Assembly: GCF_008107695.1 (NCBI RefSeq)
Contig: NZ_VIRG01000058.1
Location: 124,001-188,000, forward strand
Direction of reading: 5' to 3'
Origin: Stappia sp. BW2
GTDB taxonomy: Bacteria; Pseudomonadota; Alphaproteobacteria; Rhizobiales; Stappiaceae
DNA length: 64,000 bases
This document shows positions 42,789 to 51,670 of this stretch, piece after piece (position 1 is the first letter of the stretch; every line of letters starts with the position of its first letter). Both the position numbers and the translations under genes were made by a program. Below the pieces are notes generated by a model. That model was given only the letters and a program-made list of their open reading frames with translations, was not told the origin of the DNA and made no database searches.

Positions 42789-44090
42789 CTATGGTGCGTG
42801 CACCATTGGCTTCTGACATCCAGCGACTCTGCCTGCTGATGGGGCGGTCCTGAAGCAGGAACAGGCGAGCGCCAGAACCAGAACAGCCAGGAACAAAATC
42901 GAACCTGAGAAGTAGAACGCCGCGGTGGCGTCATACTTTTCGGCAATGTCGTGCAGGACAGGCGCGGACCAGAGCAGCCCGGCGGCGGCCTGAAGGGCCA
43001 CCGGCCAATGAGGTCTGACCTTGACCAGCAGAAGCAGGGCCATCGCGTAGATCAACCAGTCGTAGAACAGGAAAGACGGTGCCGCCAGGCACATTGCCAG
43101 CAGGCAGAAGGCCACCGCCTCTTCCCTCGGGCGACGGCGGGCAAAGAACCAGACAGCCACCGCAAAAGCCGGCATGACGAGCAGTTGCAATGCCTTCCTG
43201 AGGTCGGGTTGCACGCCGAATTTTCCGACAGAATTCCCGACCGTTATCATCATGTTGTGCAGCGCCTCGAACTGGACCGCATGCACACCACTTGACAGGG
43301 ACGTAAAGAATGCCTGCCAGACCTCGAGGCCGTAGACAGCGACGGACAGCGCCGCCAGCCCACAGGTTCCGAGCGCGGCGACAGCGAAGGCACGCCAATC
43401 CCGATTGGCTGCAAGGAAGACGGGCACCAGAACGCCGTACTGCGGCTTTATCGTGAGCACAGCCAGAGCGAGCCCCGTCAGCACTGGCCGCGTCCGGCTA
43501 AACAGCAGGGCGAACAGAAGCAGGAAAGTCGTGATTGGAGCAAGTTGCAAAAGCTGAAACGAATAGAAAGCCCCGCTCGACAGAAGCACGAAGACATAGG
43601 GCCACAGACCGAGCTTGAGCCGGATCATGTGAACGGACATCAGCAGGCAAAAAACACTCAGCACCATAAAGGCGGCTTTCGCCCCCGGATAACCTAGGTA
43701 CGTGAGCGGTTCGAAGAACAGAAAGGCATGAGGAGGGTTCAGGAAGAACAGGAATTTGTTGCTCTCTGAAAATGCCTCCGTGAACCTGTAGTAATCGTAG
43801 GCATCGGACGCAATGCCAAGCCGCGCCATCTCGCCAGCATGGTAGAAGGCGGCGAAATCCTCGTTTTCCGCAACACCGACACTTTGCGCGAAGGTAAATG
43901 CGCCGCCGTCGTCGTAAAGCCAGGATGCAAGGAGAAGCAGTGAAGTGGAAAGCAGAATGAATACGAAAAGTGGCCCGGCAAAGCGGGTACTCAGATCCTC
44001 CGACCTGAGCATTCCCAGATAGAACTGTCTGACCTTGCCAATCACAACCTTGCCCCCTGCAACGACATGCCGACTGTAAATGGAGGACAT
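42789..44090 (-). CDS. GT87-like (DUF2029) membrane glycosyltransferase family protein
   Basis: Protein of 433 residues with about ten membrane helices. After the first helix comes VGVAENEDFAAFYHAGEMAR, whose DF-containing loop fits the catalytic acidic site of GT-C enzymes. LFFLNPPHAFLFFEPLTYLG, LALAVLTIKPQYG and FLFYDWLIYAMALLLL agree with the GT87 (polyprenol-phosphate-mannose-dependent) family. It would add sugars to envelope lipids or polysaccharides on the periplasmic side. The substrate is unknown. Confidence 0.85.
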   Translation of the reverse strand: MSSIYSRHVVAGGKVVIGKVRQFYLGMLRSEDLSTRFAGPLFVFILLSTSLLLLASWLYDDGGAFTFAQSVGVAENEDFAAFYHAGEMARLGIASDAYDYYRFTEAFSESNKFLFFLNPPHAFLFFEPLTYLGYPGAKAAFMVLSVFCLLMSVHMIRLKLGLWPYVFVLLSSGAFYSFQLLQLAPITTFLLLFALLFSRTRPVLTGLALAVLTIKPQYGVLVPVFLAANRDWRAFAVAALGTCGLAALSVAVYGLEVWQAFFTSLSSGVHAVQFEALHNMMITVGNSVGKFGVQPDLRKALQLLVMPAFAVAVWFFARRRPREEAVAFCLLAMCLAAPSFLFYDWLIYAMALLLLVKVRPHWPVALQAAAGLLWSAPVLHDIAEKYDATAAFYFSGSILFLAVLVLALACSCFRTAPSAGRVAGCQKPMVHAP

Positions 44091-44182
44091 GAAGTGCGCC
44101 CCGCTTGCGACAGTTTAGGACGTGTTTGGTTGAAATTTTCCAAAGGAAGCGGGATTAGGACCGCCGCATACGCATCAACAAA

Positions 44183-44698
44183 TCACCCGTCCAGCCTCAC
44201 AACCCCCTCCTGATCCGGACAGCTTTCCAGTGCCTCCATCGCGGTGCGGCCGTCGCCGAGGGGGGCGTCGGGCCAGATTTCGGCGAGCGGGATCAGAACG
44301 AAGGCGCGGTCGCCCATGCGCGGGTGCGGGATTTCGAGGTTGTTTTCGGCAACCCTTTGCAGGCCATAGATCAGAACATCGATATCCAGTGTCCGCGGTC
44401 CCCAGCGCACATCGCGCACCCGACCCAGTTCGGCCTCGATCTCCAGGCATCGCTGCAACAAGGCCTGCGGGCTCAGGCTGGTATCGATCACCGCGCAGCA
44501 ATTGCGGAAATCGTCCTGCGGCACCGGGCCCCAGGGCGGCGTCCTGTAGTCGGAGGAGCGGGACACCAGCATGATGCCGGATGTCGCCTCCAGGCGGCGG
44601 ATGGCTTCGTCCAGATTGGCCTTCGGATCTCCAAGGTTGGATCCAAGCCCGAGCGCACAGCGGGTCGGGGCATCGGCCATCGCACTTTCAGCATTCAT
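44183..44698 (-). CDS. folK: 2-amino-4-hydroxy-6-hydroxymethyldihydropteridine pyrophosphokinase
   Basis: Protein of 171 residues that transfers pyrophosphate from ATP to the folate pterin precursor. Motifs are ALGLGSNLGDP, SSDYRTPPWGPVPQ, RWGPRTLDIDVLIYG and IPHPRMGDRAFVLIPLAEI. ATG 44698 overlaps the folP stop by four bases, so the two steps are coupled; FolP uses the product of FolK. Confidence 0.95.
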   Translation of the reverse strand: MNAESAMADAPTRCALGLGSNLGDPKANLDEAIRRLEATSGIMLVSRSSDYRTPPWGPVPQDDFRNCCAVIDTSLSPQALLQRCLEIEAELGRVRDVRWGPRTLDIDVLIYGLQRVAENNLEIPHPRMGDRAFVLIPLAEIWPDAPLGDGRTAMEALESCPDQEGVVRLDG

Positions 44699-45534
44699 TC
44701 GACAGGGTTCCGTTCCAGGCGGGTTGCCTCGATCATACGCGCGCAATCGGCATGTGGACTTACGTCATGCGTCCGCACGATGGCAGCGCCCTTCAACATG
44801 GCCGTCATGTGGACGGCAACGGATCCGAACAGCCGGTCCTCCGTCTCCGCTTCCAGCACGGCCCCGATCATGCGCTTGCGCGACGCGCCAGCCAAAAGCG
44901 GCAGACCGTGTTTCCTAAGCGTTTCGAAGCGGTTCAGGACAATGAAATTCTGATCGATGGTCTTGCCGAAACCAAAGCCAGGATCAAGAATCTGTTTTTC
45001 CCGCGCAATCCCGGCCTTTTCCGCCAGGTCCATCGAGGTTTCGAAGAACCGGTCGATGTCCGAAAGAATGTCCAGTCCGGCATCGGCGGCAAGACGGTTA
45101 TGCATCATGACCACATGCACGCCTGCCTCGGCAACGACGTCCGCCATCGCCGGATCTTTTTGCAGACCCCACACATCATTGACGATGAGTGCCCCTGCCG
45201 CGCAAGCCCGGCGCGCGATCTCCGCCTTGTAGGTGTCGATAGAGACCGGCGTGCCCATTGCGATCACCTGATCCAGGATCGGATCGAGCCGCGACCACTC
45301 CAGATCCAGCGGCACCGGCTCCGAACCCGGCCGCGTGCTTTCGCCGCCGACATCCAGTATATCGGCGCCTTCCAGAATCATTTCCTGCGCGCGCTTCAAG
45401 GCGGCATCCGCATTGGCGTGGCGCCCACCATCGGAAAAGGAATCCGGGGTCACATTCAGGATCCCCATCACGTGGGGACGTTGGCTTCCAGCGTCGAAAC
45501 GCGGCGGTTCATAGGCTGTCGGGCTCGGCATCAT
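44695..45534 (-). CDS. folP: Dihydropteroate synthase
   Basis: TIM-barrel enzyme of 279 residues that joins the pterin pyrophosphate with p-aminobenzoate. Motifs are MGILNVTPDSFSDGG, ILDVGGESTRPGSEP, DTYKAEIARRA, VNDVWGL and ILDPGFGFGKT, with SRKRMIG near the C-terminus. ATG 45534 follows AAGGA; an ATG one codon later is also possible. The longer frame to 45645 is not needed. It leads the folP-folK operon. Confidence 0.95.
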   Translation of the reverse strand: MMPSPTAYEPPRFDAGSQRPHVMGILNVTPDSFSDGGRHANADAALKRAQEMILEGADILDVGGESTRPGSEPVPLDLEWSRLDPILDQVIAMGTPVSIDTYKAEIARRACAAGALIVNDVWGLQKDPAMADVVAEAGVHVVMMHNRLAADAGLDILSDIDRFFETSMDLAEKAGIAREKQILDPGFGFGKTIDQNFIVLNRFETLRKHGLPLLAGASRKRMIGAVLEAETEDRLFGSVAVHMTAMLKGAAIVRTHDVSPHADCARMIEATRLERNPVE

Positions 45535-45823
45535 GGCGTCCTTTTGACGGTCAGGCACGTGTTTGGCCCGTCTGACACCGACGGTCAAGCGGCACCAATG
45601 CGACCTCGCCCTGCCTTGCCCCATCGCAGGGCTGTGGACGATCACGATTTGGAAGCAATTTGGAGGTTCAATCGTTCCGTAGCGGTTTTCGGCAATCCGG
45701 ACACACCGTCATCAAAAATTCGGGAAACGGTCTTGGAACGGACATGCGTCTGTCACGGAGCTTCAGCACCAGATGTTTCGCCAAGGGACTCGCCCTCGCG
45801 GTCCCCAGCCACGGAGCTTGAAA

Positions 45824-47398
45824 ATGTCTTCAAAAGTTTCTCGACGCAATTTCCTGAAATCGTCTGCTGCCACCGGTCTGGTGCTGGCTTCACCCCTGGC
45901 CATGCCTGGCCTGTCCCGCGCCGCCTCGCGCCCGCAGATCACCCATGGCCTGCAATCCGGCGACGTTGACGGCAATTCCGGCATGATCTGGGCCCGCTCG
46001 GACCGCCCCGCCAGAATGCTTGTGGAAGTCGACACCACCGGCGCTTTCGAGTCCCCGCGCCGGCTCGCCCCGATCAATGCGCTTCCCGATTCGGATTTCG
46101 CCGTCAAACGGCTCATTGAAAATCTTCCGTCCGATCAGGACATCTTCTACCGCGTCGCCTTTGCCGACCTGAACGACGTCAATGCGGTGTCCGAGCCGAT
46201 GACCGGCCGATTCCGCACGGCGCCCGCCTCCCGCCGAAACATCCGCTTCGCCTGGTCTGGCGACACTGTCGGCCAGGGCTGGGGCATCGATACCGACCGC
46301 GGCGGTCTGAAGACCTACGCCACCATGGCAAAGCATCAGCCGGACTTCTTCATCCACTCCGGCGACACGATTTATGCCGATGGCCCGGTGAAGGAAACCG
46401 TCGAGCTGAAGGACGGGACCGTCTGGAAGAACATCGTCACGGAAGAAAAATCCAAGGTTGCCGAAACGCTGGACGAATATCGCGGCCAGTGGAAATACAA
46501 CCTTCTGGACGAGAACCTCAAGGCGTTCAACGCGGAAGTTCCGACGTTCTTCCAGTGGGACGACCATGAAGTCGTCAACAACTGGTCTTCCTCCAAGGAT
46601 CTCCTGTCCGACGACCGTTACAGCGAAAAGAACATCCACCTGCTGGCCGCCCGTGCAGGTCGGGCTTTCCACGAACTGACCCCGATCCGCTACACACCGG
46701 CTGAACCGGGCCGCGTCTACCGCAAGATCGCCTATGGTCCGCTGCTGGACGTGTTCTTCCTGGATCTGCGCTCCTATCGCGGTCCAAACGGCGCTTCGAT
46801 GGAAGACAGCATGACGCCGGCTTCTCGCATCCTTGGCGCCGAGCAACTTGCCTGGCTGAAGCGTGAACTGCTGAATTCCAAAGCCACCTGGAAGGTCATC
46901 GCCTGCGACATGCCCATCGGCCTGATCGTCTGGGACAACTGGAAAGAGCAGGAAGGTGCCGAAGCAGTTGCCAACGGCGATCACGGCGCTCCGAAAGGCC
47001 GCGAACTGGAATTCGCCGATCTGCTGCGCTTCATCAAGACGGCCGACATCGACAACATCGTCTGGCTGACGGCCGATGTGCACTATACGGCGGCGCATTA
47101 CTACAATCCGGACAAGGCCCAGTTCCAGGACTTCAAGCCCTTCTGGGAATTCGTCTCCGGCCCGATCCACGCCGGCACTTTCGGCCCGAACGAACTCGAC
47201 ATGACCTTCGGCCCGGAACTGAAATACATCAAGGCTCCGACTGCCGAACAGGGCGCCAACCTGCCCCCGTCCATGGGACTGCAGTTCTTCGGCCTGGTCG
47301 ACATTAACGGCCAGAGCGAACAGCTCACCGTCCGCCTGATGGATCGTGACGACGTCGAACTGCACACCGTCACGCTGGATCCGGTTCGCAAGGCCTGA
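45824..47398 (+). CDS. phoD: Alkaline phosphatase D family protein (Tat-exported PhoD)
   Basis: Protein of 524 residues starting at ATG 45824 after GGAG. The N-terminus has the twin-arginine motif VSRRNFLK and a hydrophobic region (to about 35). The PhoD fold shows THGLQSGDVDGNSGMIWAR, FIHSGDTIYADG, FFQWDDHEVVNNW, LRSYRGPNG, WKVIACDMPIG and WLTADVHYTAAHYYN, which supply the metal ligands. It acts in the periplasm as a phosphodiesterase/monoesterase, releasing phosphate. A full pho box was not found upstream; only a single CTGTCA half-site is present near 45753. Confidence 0.93.
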   Translation: MSSKVSRRNFLKSSAATGLVLASPLAMPGLSRAASRPQITHGLQSGDVDGNSGMIWARSDRPARMLVEVDTTGAFESPRRLAPINALPDSDFAVKRLIENLPSDQDIFYRVAFADLNDVNAVSEPMTGRFRTAPASRRNIRFAWSGDTVGQGWGIDTDRGGLKTYATMAKHQPDFFIHSGDTIYADGPVKETVELKDGTVWKNIVTEEKSKVAETLDEYRGQWKYNLLDENLKAFNAEVPTFFQWDDHEVVNNWSSSKDLLSDDRYSEKNIHLLAARAGRAFHELTPIRYTPAEPGRVYRKIAYGPLLDVFFLDLRSYRGPNGASMEDSMTPASRILGAEQLAWLKRELLNSKATWKVIACDMPIGLIVWDNWKEQEGAEAVANGDHGAPKGRELEFADLLRFIKTADIDNIVWLTADVHYTAAHYYNPDKAQFQDFKPFWEFVSGPIHAGTFGPNELDMTFGPELKYIKAPTAEQGANLPPSMGLQFFGLVDINGQSEQLTVRLMDRDDVELHTVTLDPVRKA

Positions 47399-47421
47399 TC
47401 TGAGTTTTTCAGACAAAAGAG

Positions 47422-47452
47422 CGGGCCGGGAAACCGGCCCGTTTGATTTTTC
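47422..47452 (+). terminator. Rho-independent terminator after phoD
   Basis: CGGGCCGG and CCGGCCCG form a perfect stem closed by a GAAA tetraloop, followed by TTTGATTTTT, 24 bases after the stop. Confidence 0.92.
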
Positions 47453-47543
47453 CACTCTCCCAGCCAGCCGCGCCGTTTCCGCAGCCTCCGGCAAGGACGG
47501 AAAGGGATCGGAAGATAAGGGCGACGGGAAGCGACCCGCGCGT

Positions 47544-48755
47544 CTACTCCGCTGCCGCCGGCTGGCGGATCTGGCTGCGCAGGAACAGATGAAAAATGAT
47601 GCCGACGATGGGCATGCCCGGCAGAATGAAGGCGAGGCCAAGGATCGGTTCGCCAAGCGCGGCAATTGCCAGGCTGGCGACGATGCCGCCGCCGAACTGA
47701 AGGAAGCCGAGCATGGAAGACGCCGAGCCGGCAATATGCGGGAAAGGCGCCATGGAGTCGGTAAAGCTGGCCGGCAGAACCAGGGCCAGCGAGAATGTGA
47801 ACAGCGCCACCGGCCCCATCACCGTCAGGATTGTCGGCTCATGGGTCAGCGTGACGTAACACATCAGTGCCGATGCCACGACCCACAGAGAGAGACCCCA
47901 GGGCACCAGCTTGCGCGCTTCGAAGTAGCGCAGCAGACGGCCGGTCAAAATGGTGCCTGCGATGAATGAACCCGACTGGATGATCATGGTCAGCCCGAAG
48001 GCGGACGGTGTCAGGCCGACTTCATAGATCAGGATGAAGGGCAGAACGGTCGCGAGCGCATAAAGATTGCCGAGCCCAAAACCGATGAGAAGACTTGGCG
48101 CGAGGAACCTCGGGTCCTTCAGCAAGGTCATATAATTGACCGCAAGTTGCCGCGGATTGAGGTGATGCTTGCCCGGCTTTGGATTGGTTTCGACCTGGAA
48201 CACAAGCACGGCAACCATGAGCAGGGCGCCGTAGATCACCATGCACCAGAACACTTCCTGCCAGCCGAACAGCTCCAGCACGATGCCGCCGATGGTGGGC
48301 GAGATCGCCGGACCGAGCGCCAGCATCATCGCAATCGTATTCATGATCTTGGCGGAAGCCTGACCGGTAAACTGGTCGCGAACGATGGCGCGCGACACCG
48401 CGATACCAACCGCAGCGCCGACACCCTGAAGCGCCCGGGCGAACACCATAAATTCGACAGTTGGCGAGAAAGTCGCCAGCACGCTGGAGACGAGATACAG
48501 GACCAGGAAGGCAATCGTGACCGGTTTGCGTCCGAAAGCGTCGGTCAGCGGCCCGCAGACGAGCTGCGTGACGGCAAAACCGGCAAAATAGGCCGTGAGG
48601 GTAAGCTTGACCGCTGAATCGGTGGTGCCGAAAGCTTCGACGAGGGCCGGCATGGCCGGTGTGTAAAGCGCCATTGAAATGGGGCCGATGGCAACGAGCC
48701 CGGCCCCAAGCAGTGAAGTGCGTCTTGCGCTCATGATAGAGCTATCGGCAGTCAT
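47544..48755 (-). CDS. Bcr/CflA-type MFS multidrug exporter
   Basis: Inner-membrane protein of 403 residues with twelve helices. It opens with YTPAMPALVEAFGTTDSAVK, the Bcr/CflA hallmark, and has LVCGPLTDAFGRKPV (MFS motif A) and RALQGVGAAVGIAVSRAIVRD. It would expel drugs, sulfonamides or small metabolites with proton influx. Its start overlaps the stop of the MarR gene by four bases, and MarR operator control applies to both. Confidence 0.92.
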   Translation of the reverse strand: MTADSSIMSARRTSLLGAGLVAIGPISMALYTPAMPALVEAFGTTDSAVKLTLTAYFAGFAVTQLVCGPLTDAFGRKPVTIAFLVLYLVSSVLATFSPTVEFMVFARALQGVGAAVGIAVSRAIVRDQFTGQASAKIMNTIAMMLALGPAISPTIGGIVLELFGWQEVFWCMVIYGALLMVAVLVFQVETNPKPGKHHLNPRQLAVNYMTLLKDPRFLAPSLLIGFGLGNLYALATVLPFILIYEVGLTPSAFGLTMIIQSGSFIAGTILTGRLLRYFEARKLVPWGLSLWVVASALMCYVTLTHEPTILTVMGPVALFTFSLALVLPASFTDSMAPFPHIAGSASSMLGFLQFGGGIVASLAIAALGEPILGLAFILPGMPIVGIIFHLFLRSQIRQPAAAE

Positions 48756-49213
48756 TTCTGTTTCCCTTTGGAAACCTCCTGCAGCAGGCTGTCCTTCATC
48801 GTCTGCAGAAGTGCTTCCAGTATCGGTCCTTGATCCGCGGGAATGCCCTCAAGCGCCTTTGAGCGCACTTGCTGAAGGGCAGCCCCAATTCTGTCAAGCA
48901 ACGGATCGGCCAACGGCGTCAGCTCGATTATCTTGGCCCGGCGGTCTTTCGGGTCCTGGCAACGTTTGATCAATCCGGCTTTTTCGAGCGTGTCGAGATA
49001 ACCGACAAGGGTCATCGGCTCGACGTACATTGCATCTGCCAGAACGGCTTGCCGTTGACCTGGAAGACGCCAAACATAAAACAGCGTACGCGCTTCTCCG
49101 GCAGTCAGACCAGTGTCAACCTTGGATAATTCCGCTTCGAAGTTCCGCCGCAACAACCGCGCCAGATCAACAACCAGCATGGTAACACCGACATTCGGAG
49201 TTGGAAGTGCCAT
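48752..49213 (-). CDS. MarR family transcriptional regulator
   Basis: Protein of 153 residues with a winged helix: QAVLADAMYVEPMTLVGYLD then LEKAGLIKRCQDPKDRRAK with the wing DRR triplet, then IIELT. It is the first gene of a two-gene operon with the exporter. A 15-base palindrome lies 15 bases upstream of its start, so it very likely represses its own operon and is relieved by exporter substrates. Confidence 0.94.
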   Translation of the reverse strand: MALPTPNVGVTMLVVDLARLLRRNFEAELSKVDTGLTAGEARTLFYVWRLPGQRQAVLADAMYVEPMTLVGYLDTLEKAGLIKRCQDPKDRRAKIIELTPLADPLLDRIGAALQQVRSKALEGIPADQGPILEALLQTMKDSLLQEVSKGKQK

Positions 49214-49228
49214 CGCCGCCCCATTTTA

Positions 49229-49243
49229 GTAAGGTTACCTTAC
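49229..49243. promoter_or_regulatory. MarR operator GTAAGGT-T-ACCTTAC
   Basis: A perfect 7-bp inverted repeat with one central base, 15 bases upstream of the marR start. Sites of this size directly before the gene are typical of autoregulated MarR repressors. It would cover the promoter of the marR-exporter operon. Confidence 0.8.
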
Positions 49244-49292
49244 GAATACGGCTCTTCTGGAAGCTCTGTCAATGCGTAGATGTGACATTGCA

Positions 49293-49321
49293 TTGCACAA
49301 TTCCCTCGCGCCACGTATAAA
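49293..49321 (+). promoter_or_regulatory. Promoter of typA
   Basis: TTGCAC (49293-49298) and TATAAA (49316-49321) are spaced by 17 bases, about 95 bases before the typA start. This is one of the best sigma-70 matches in the window. Confidence 0.65.
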
Positions 49322-49416
49322 GGCGCCAAATTCGGCATGGATGCCGATCCATAGCAATTCAACTTCCAGACAAGCTGCGGGTCCCCAAGGGCCCGTTCTG
49401 TCTTTTGGAGCCACTC

Positions 49417-51240
49417 ATGAAACTTCGCAATATTGCCATCATAGCGCACGTTGACCATGGCAAAACCACCCTTATCGACGTTCTGCTGAAGCAATCCGGC
49501 GCGTTCCGCGACAACCAGCGCACCGAAGAACGGATGATGGACTCCAACGACATCGAGCGTGAGCGCGGTATCACCATTCTGGCCAAGGTCACCTCCCTGG
49601 TCTGGAAAGACACCCGCATCAACATCGTCGACACTCCGGGCCACGCCGACTTCGGCGGCGAGGTCGAGCGTATCCTGCACATGGTCGACGGCGTTATCCT
49701 TCTGGTGGACGCCGCCGAAGGCCCGATGCCGCAGACCAAGTTCGTGCTCGGCAAGGCACTGAAGCTCGGCCTGAAGCCGATCGTCGCGATCAACAAGATC
49801 GACAAGCCGGAACAGCGCGCTGATGAAGTGCTGGACGAGGTGTTCGACCTGTTCGCAGCCCTCGACGCCAATGAAGACCAGCTCGACTTCCCGGTTCTCT
49901 ACGGCTCTGCCAAGCAGGAATGGATGGCGCTGGAGCCGACCGGCCCGCAGGACAGCATGGATCCGCTCTTCGACATGGTTCTGGACAAGGTATCGCCGCC
50001 GGAAGCCGAGCCGGGCGATTTCCGCATTCTGGCGACTACCATCGAATCCGACCCGTTCCTGGGCCGCATCCTGACCGGCCGCATCGTATCCGGCACTGCC
50101 GTGCCGAACATGCCGATCAAGGCGCTTGCCCGTGACGGCAGCCTGGTGGAAAACGGTCGCATCTCCAAGATCCTCGCTTTCCGGGGCCTGGAACGCCAGC
50201 CGATCGAAAAAGGTGAAGCGGGCGACATCGTCGCCATCGCAGGTCTGACCAAGGCAACCGTCGCTGACACCCTGTGTGCACCGTCGGTCACCGAGTCCCT
50301 GCAGGCACAGCCAATCGATCCGCCGACACTGTCCATGACCTTCCGGGTCAACGACAGCCCGCTGGCCGGCACCGAAGGCTCCAAGGTTCAGTCCCGCGTT
50401 ATCCGCGACCGCCTGAAAAAGGAAGCAGAAGGCAACGTCGCGCTGAAGATTGAAGATACCGCTGAGCCGGACGCTTTCGTTGTATCCGGACGCGGCGAAC
50501 TTCTGCTGGCGATCCTGATCGAGAACATGCGTCGCGAAGGTTTTGAACTCGGCGTCGGCCGTCCGCGCGTTGTCTATCAGTATGACGATGCCGGCAACCG
50601 CCTGGAGCCGATCGAGGAAGTCATCATCGACGTTGATGAAGAACATTCCGGCGTCGTTGTTCAGAAGCTGCAGGAACGCAAGGCCGACCTTCTGGAAATG
50701 AAGCCGTCCGGCGGTGGCCGCACCCGTCTGGTGTTCCATGCTCCGACGCGTGGCCTCATCGGCTATCAGTCCGAACTTATGTCGGACACCCGCGGCACCG
50801 CGATCTTCAACCGCCTGTTCCATGGCTACGAGCCGCACAAGGGTCCGATCCAAGGCCGCCATACCGGCGTGCTGCTGTCCAACGGCACCGGTGAAGCCGT
50901 CGCCTATGCGCTGTTCAACCTGGAAGACCGCGGCCCGATGATGATCGATCCGGGCACAAAGGTGTATCCGGGCATGATCATCGGCGAGCACACCCGTGGC
51001 AACGACCTGGAAGTGAACGTCCTGAAGGGCAAGCAGCTCACCAACATCCGCTCTGCCGGCAAGGACGACGCGGTCAAGCTGACCACGCCGAAGAAGCTGA
51101 CCCTGGAAGCGGCACTCTCCTACATCGCAGACGACGAGTTGGTGGAAGTCACACCGGACTCCATCCGCCTGCGCAAGGCCATCCTCGACCCGCATGAGCG
51201 CAAGCGCGCCGACCGCGCGGCGAACAAGGAATCGGCATAA
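49417..51240 (+). CDS. typA: Ribosome-associated GTPase TypA/BipA
   Basis: Translational GTPase of 607 residues. ATG 49417 follows GGAG by eight bases; a TTG at 49405 is in frame. The G domain shows IAHVDHGKTTL (P-loop), ERERGITI (switch I), DTPGHADFGGEVER (G3), NKIDKP (G4) and YGSAKQEW (G5 region), then EF-G-like domains II, III and V and the BipA-specific C-terminal domain. It assists 50S ribosome assembly and stress or cold adaptation. A terminator follows directly. Confidence 0.97.
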   Translation: MKLRNIAIIAHVDHGKTTLIDVLLKQSGAFRDNQRTEERMMDSNDIERERGITILAKVTSLVWKDTRINIVDTPGHADFGGEVERILHMVDGVILLVDAAEGPMPQTKFVLGKALKLGLKPIVAINKIDKPEQRADEVLDEVFDLFAALDANEDQLDFPVLYGSAKQEWMALEPTGPQDSMDPLFDMVLDKVSPPEAEPGDFRILATTIESDPFLGRILTGRIVSGTAVPNMPIKALARDGSLVENGRISKILAFRGLERQPIEKGEAGDIVAIAGLTKATVADTLCAPSVTESLQAQPIDPPTLSMTFRVNDSPLAGTEGSKVQSRVIRDRLKKEAEGNVALKIEDTAEPDAFVVSGRGELLLAILIENMRREGFELGVGRPRVVYQYDDAGNRLEPIEEVIIDVDEEHSGVVVQKLQERKADLLEMKPSGGGRTRLVFHAPTRGLIGYQSELMSDTRGTAIFNRLFHGYEPHKGPIQGRHTGVLLSNGTGEAVAYALFNLEDRGPMMIDPGTKVYPGMIIGEHTRGNDLEVNVLKGKQLTNIRSAGKDDAVKLTTPKKLTLEAALSYIADDELVEVTPDSIRLRKAILDPHERKRADRAANKESA

Positions 51241-51259
51241 GCCCGATTTGAGAAACCAG

Positions 51260-51288
51260 AAAAGCCCGGGCAGCGTCCCGGGCTTTTT
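51260..51288 (+). terminator. Rho-independent terminator after typA
   Basis: AAGCCCGGG and CCCGGGCTT form a 9-bp perfect stem with a 6-base loop and a run of five T, 22 bases after the stop. Confidence 0.92.
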
Positions 51289-51315
51289 GCTTTTTCAAGG
51301 CCAGTTTCCTTTACG

Positions 51316-51421
51316 CCTCATCCTGAGGAGGACCGCAGGTCCGTCTCGAAGGATGGGCTGCTTGCTCCGAACTCTGCCGCCCATCCTTCGCGACAGCGCT
51401 TTGCGCTTCCTCAGGATGAGG
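51316..51421. repeat. Palindromic repeat pair, element 2 (CCTCATCCTGAGGA family)
   Basis: The same two modules as at 32349-32474, but each turned round in place. The GGACC/GGTCC module at 51316-51358 runs CCTCATCCTGAGGA to GAAGGATGGGC, and the AGCGC module at 51379-51421 runs GCCCATCCTTCG to CAGGATGAGG. The spacer between modules is 20 bases here against 39 in element 1. This suggests the modules act as separate units. Confidence 0.85.
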
Positions 51422-51670
51422 TTTTGGTTTCCCTTCTCCGGTTTTCAGGGCTCCACTTATTTCGCCGGCAAACCAGAAGACTTGCGGCAATCCGCAAGCC
51501 TGCCCCGCAACCAATTGCCAAGCCACTTCTGCGCCTTGGTTTAATATGTCAATCCGCCCACCAAGTTTGAAATGCCATCCCACGCTCCGTGACGGAGAAC
51601 TTCCTAAAATTCGGCAATTGAATTGAAGCGTCTGGCTGCAAGGCCATCGCGCACCAGGAAGGCCAAACCG

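Noticed and set aside
45640-45823. Pho box upstream of phoD
   Set aside because: Only one CTGTCA half-site near 45753 was seen; the paired second half at 11-base spacing is missing.
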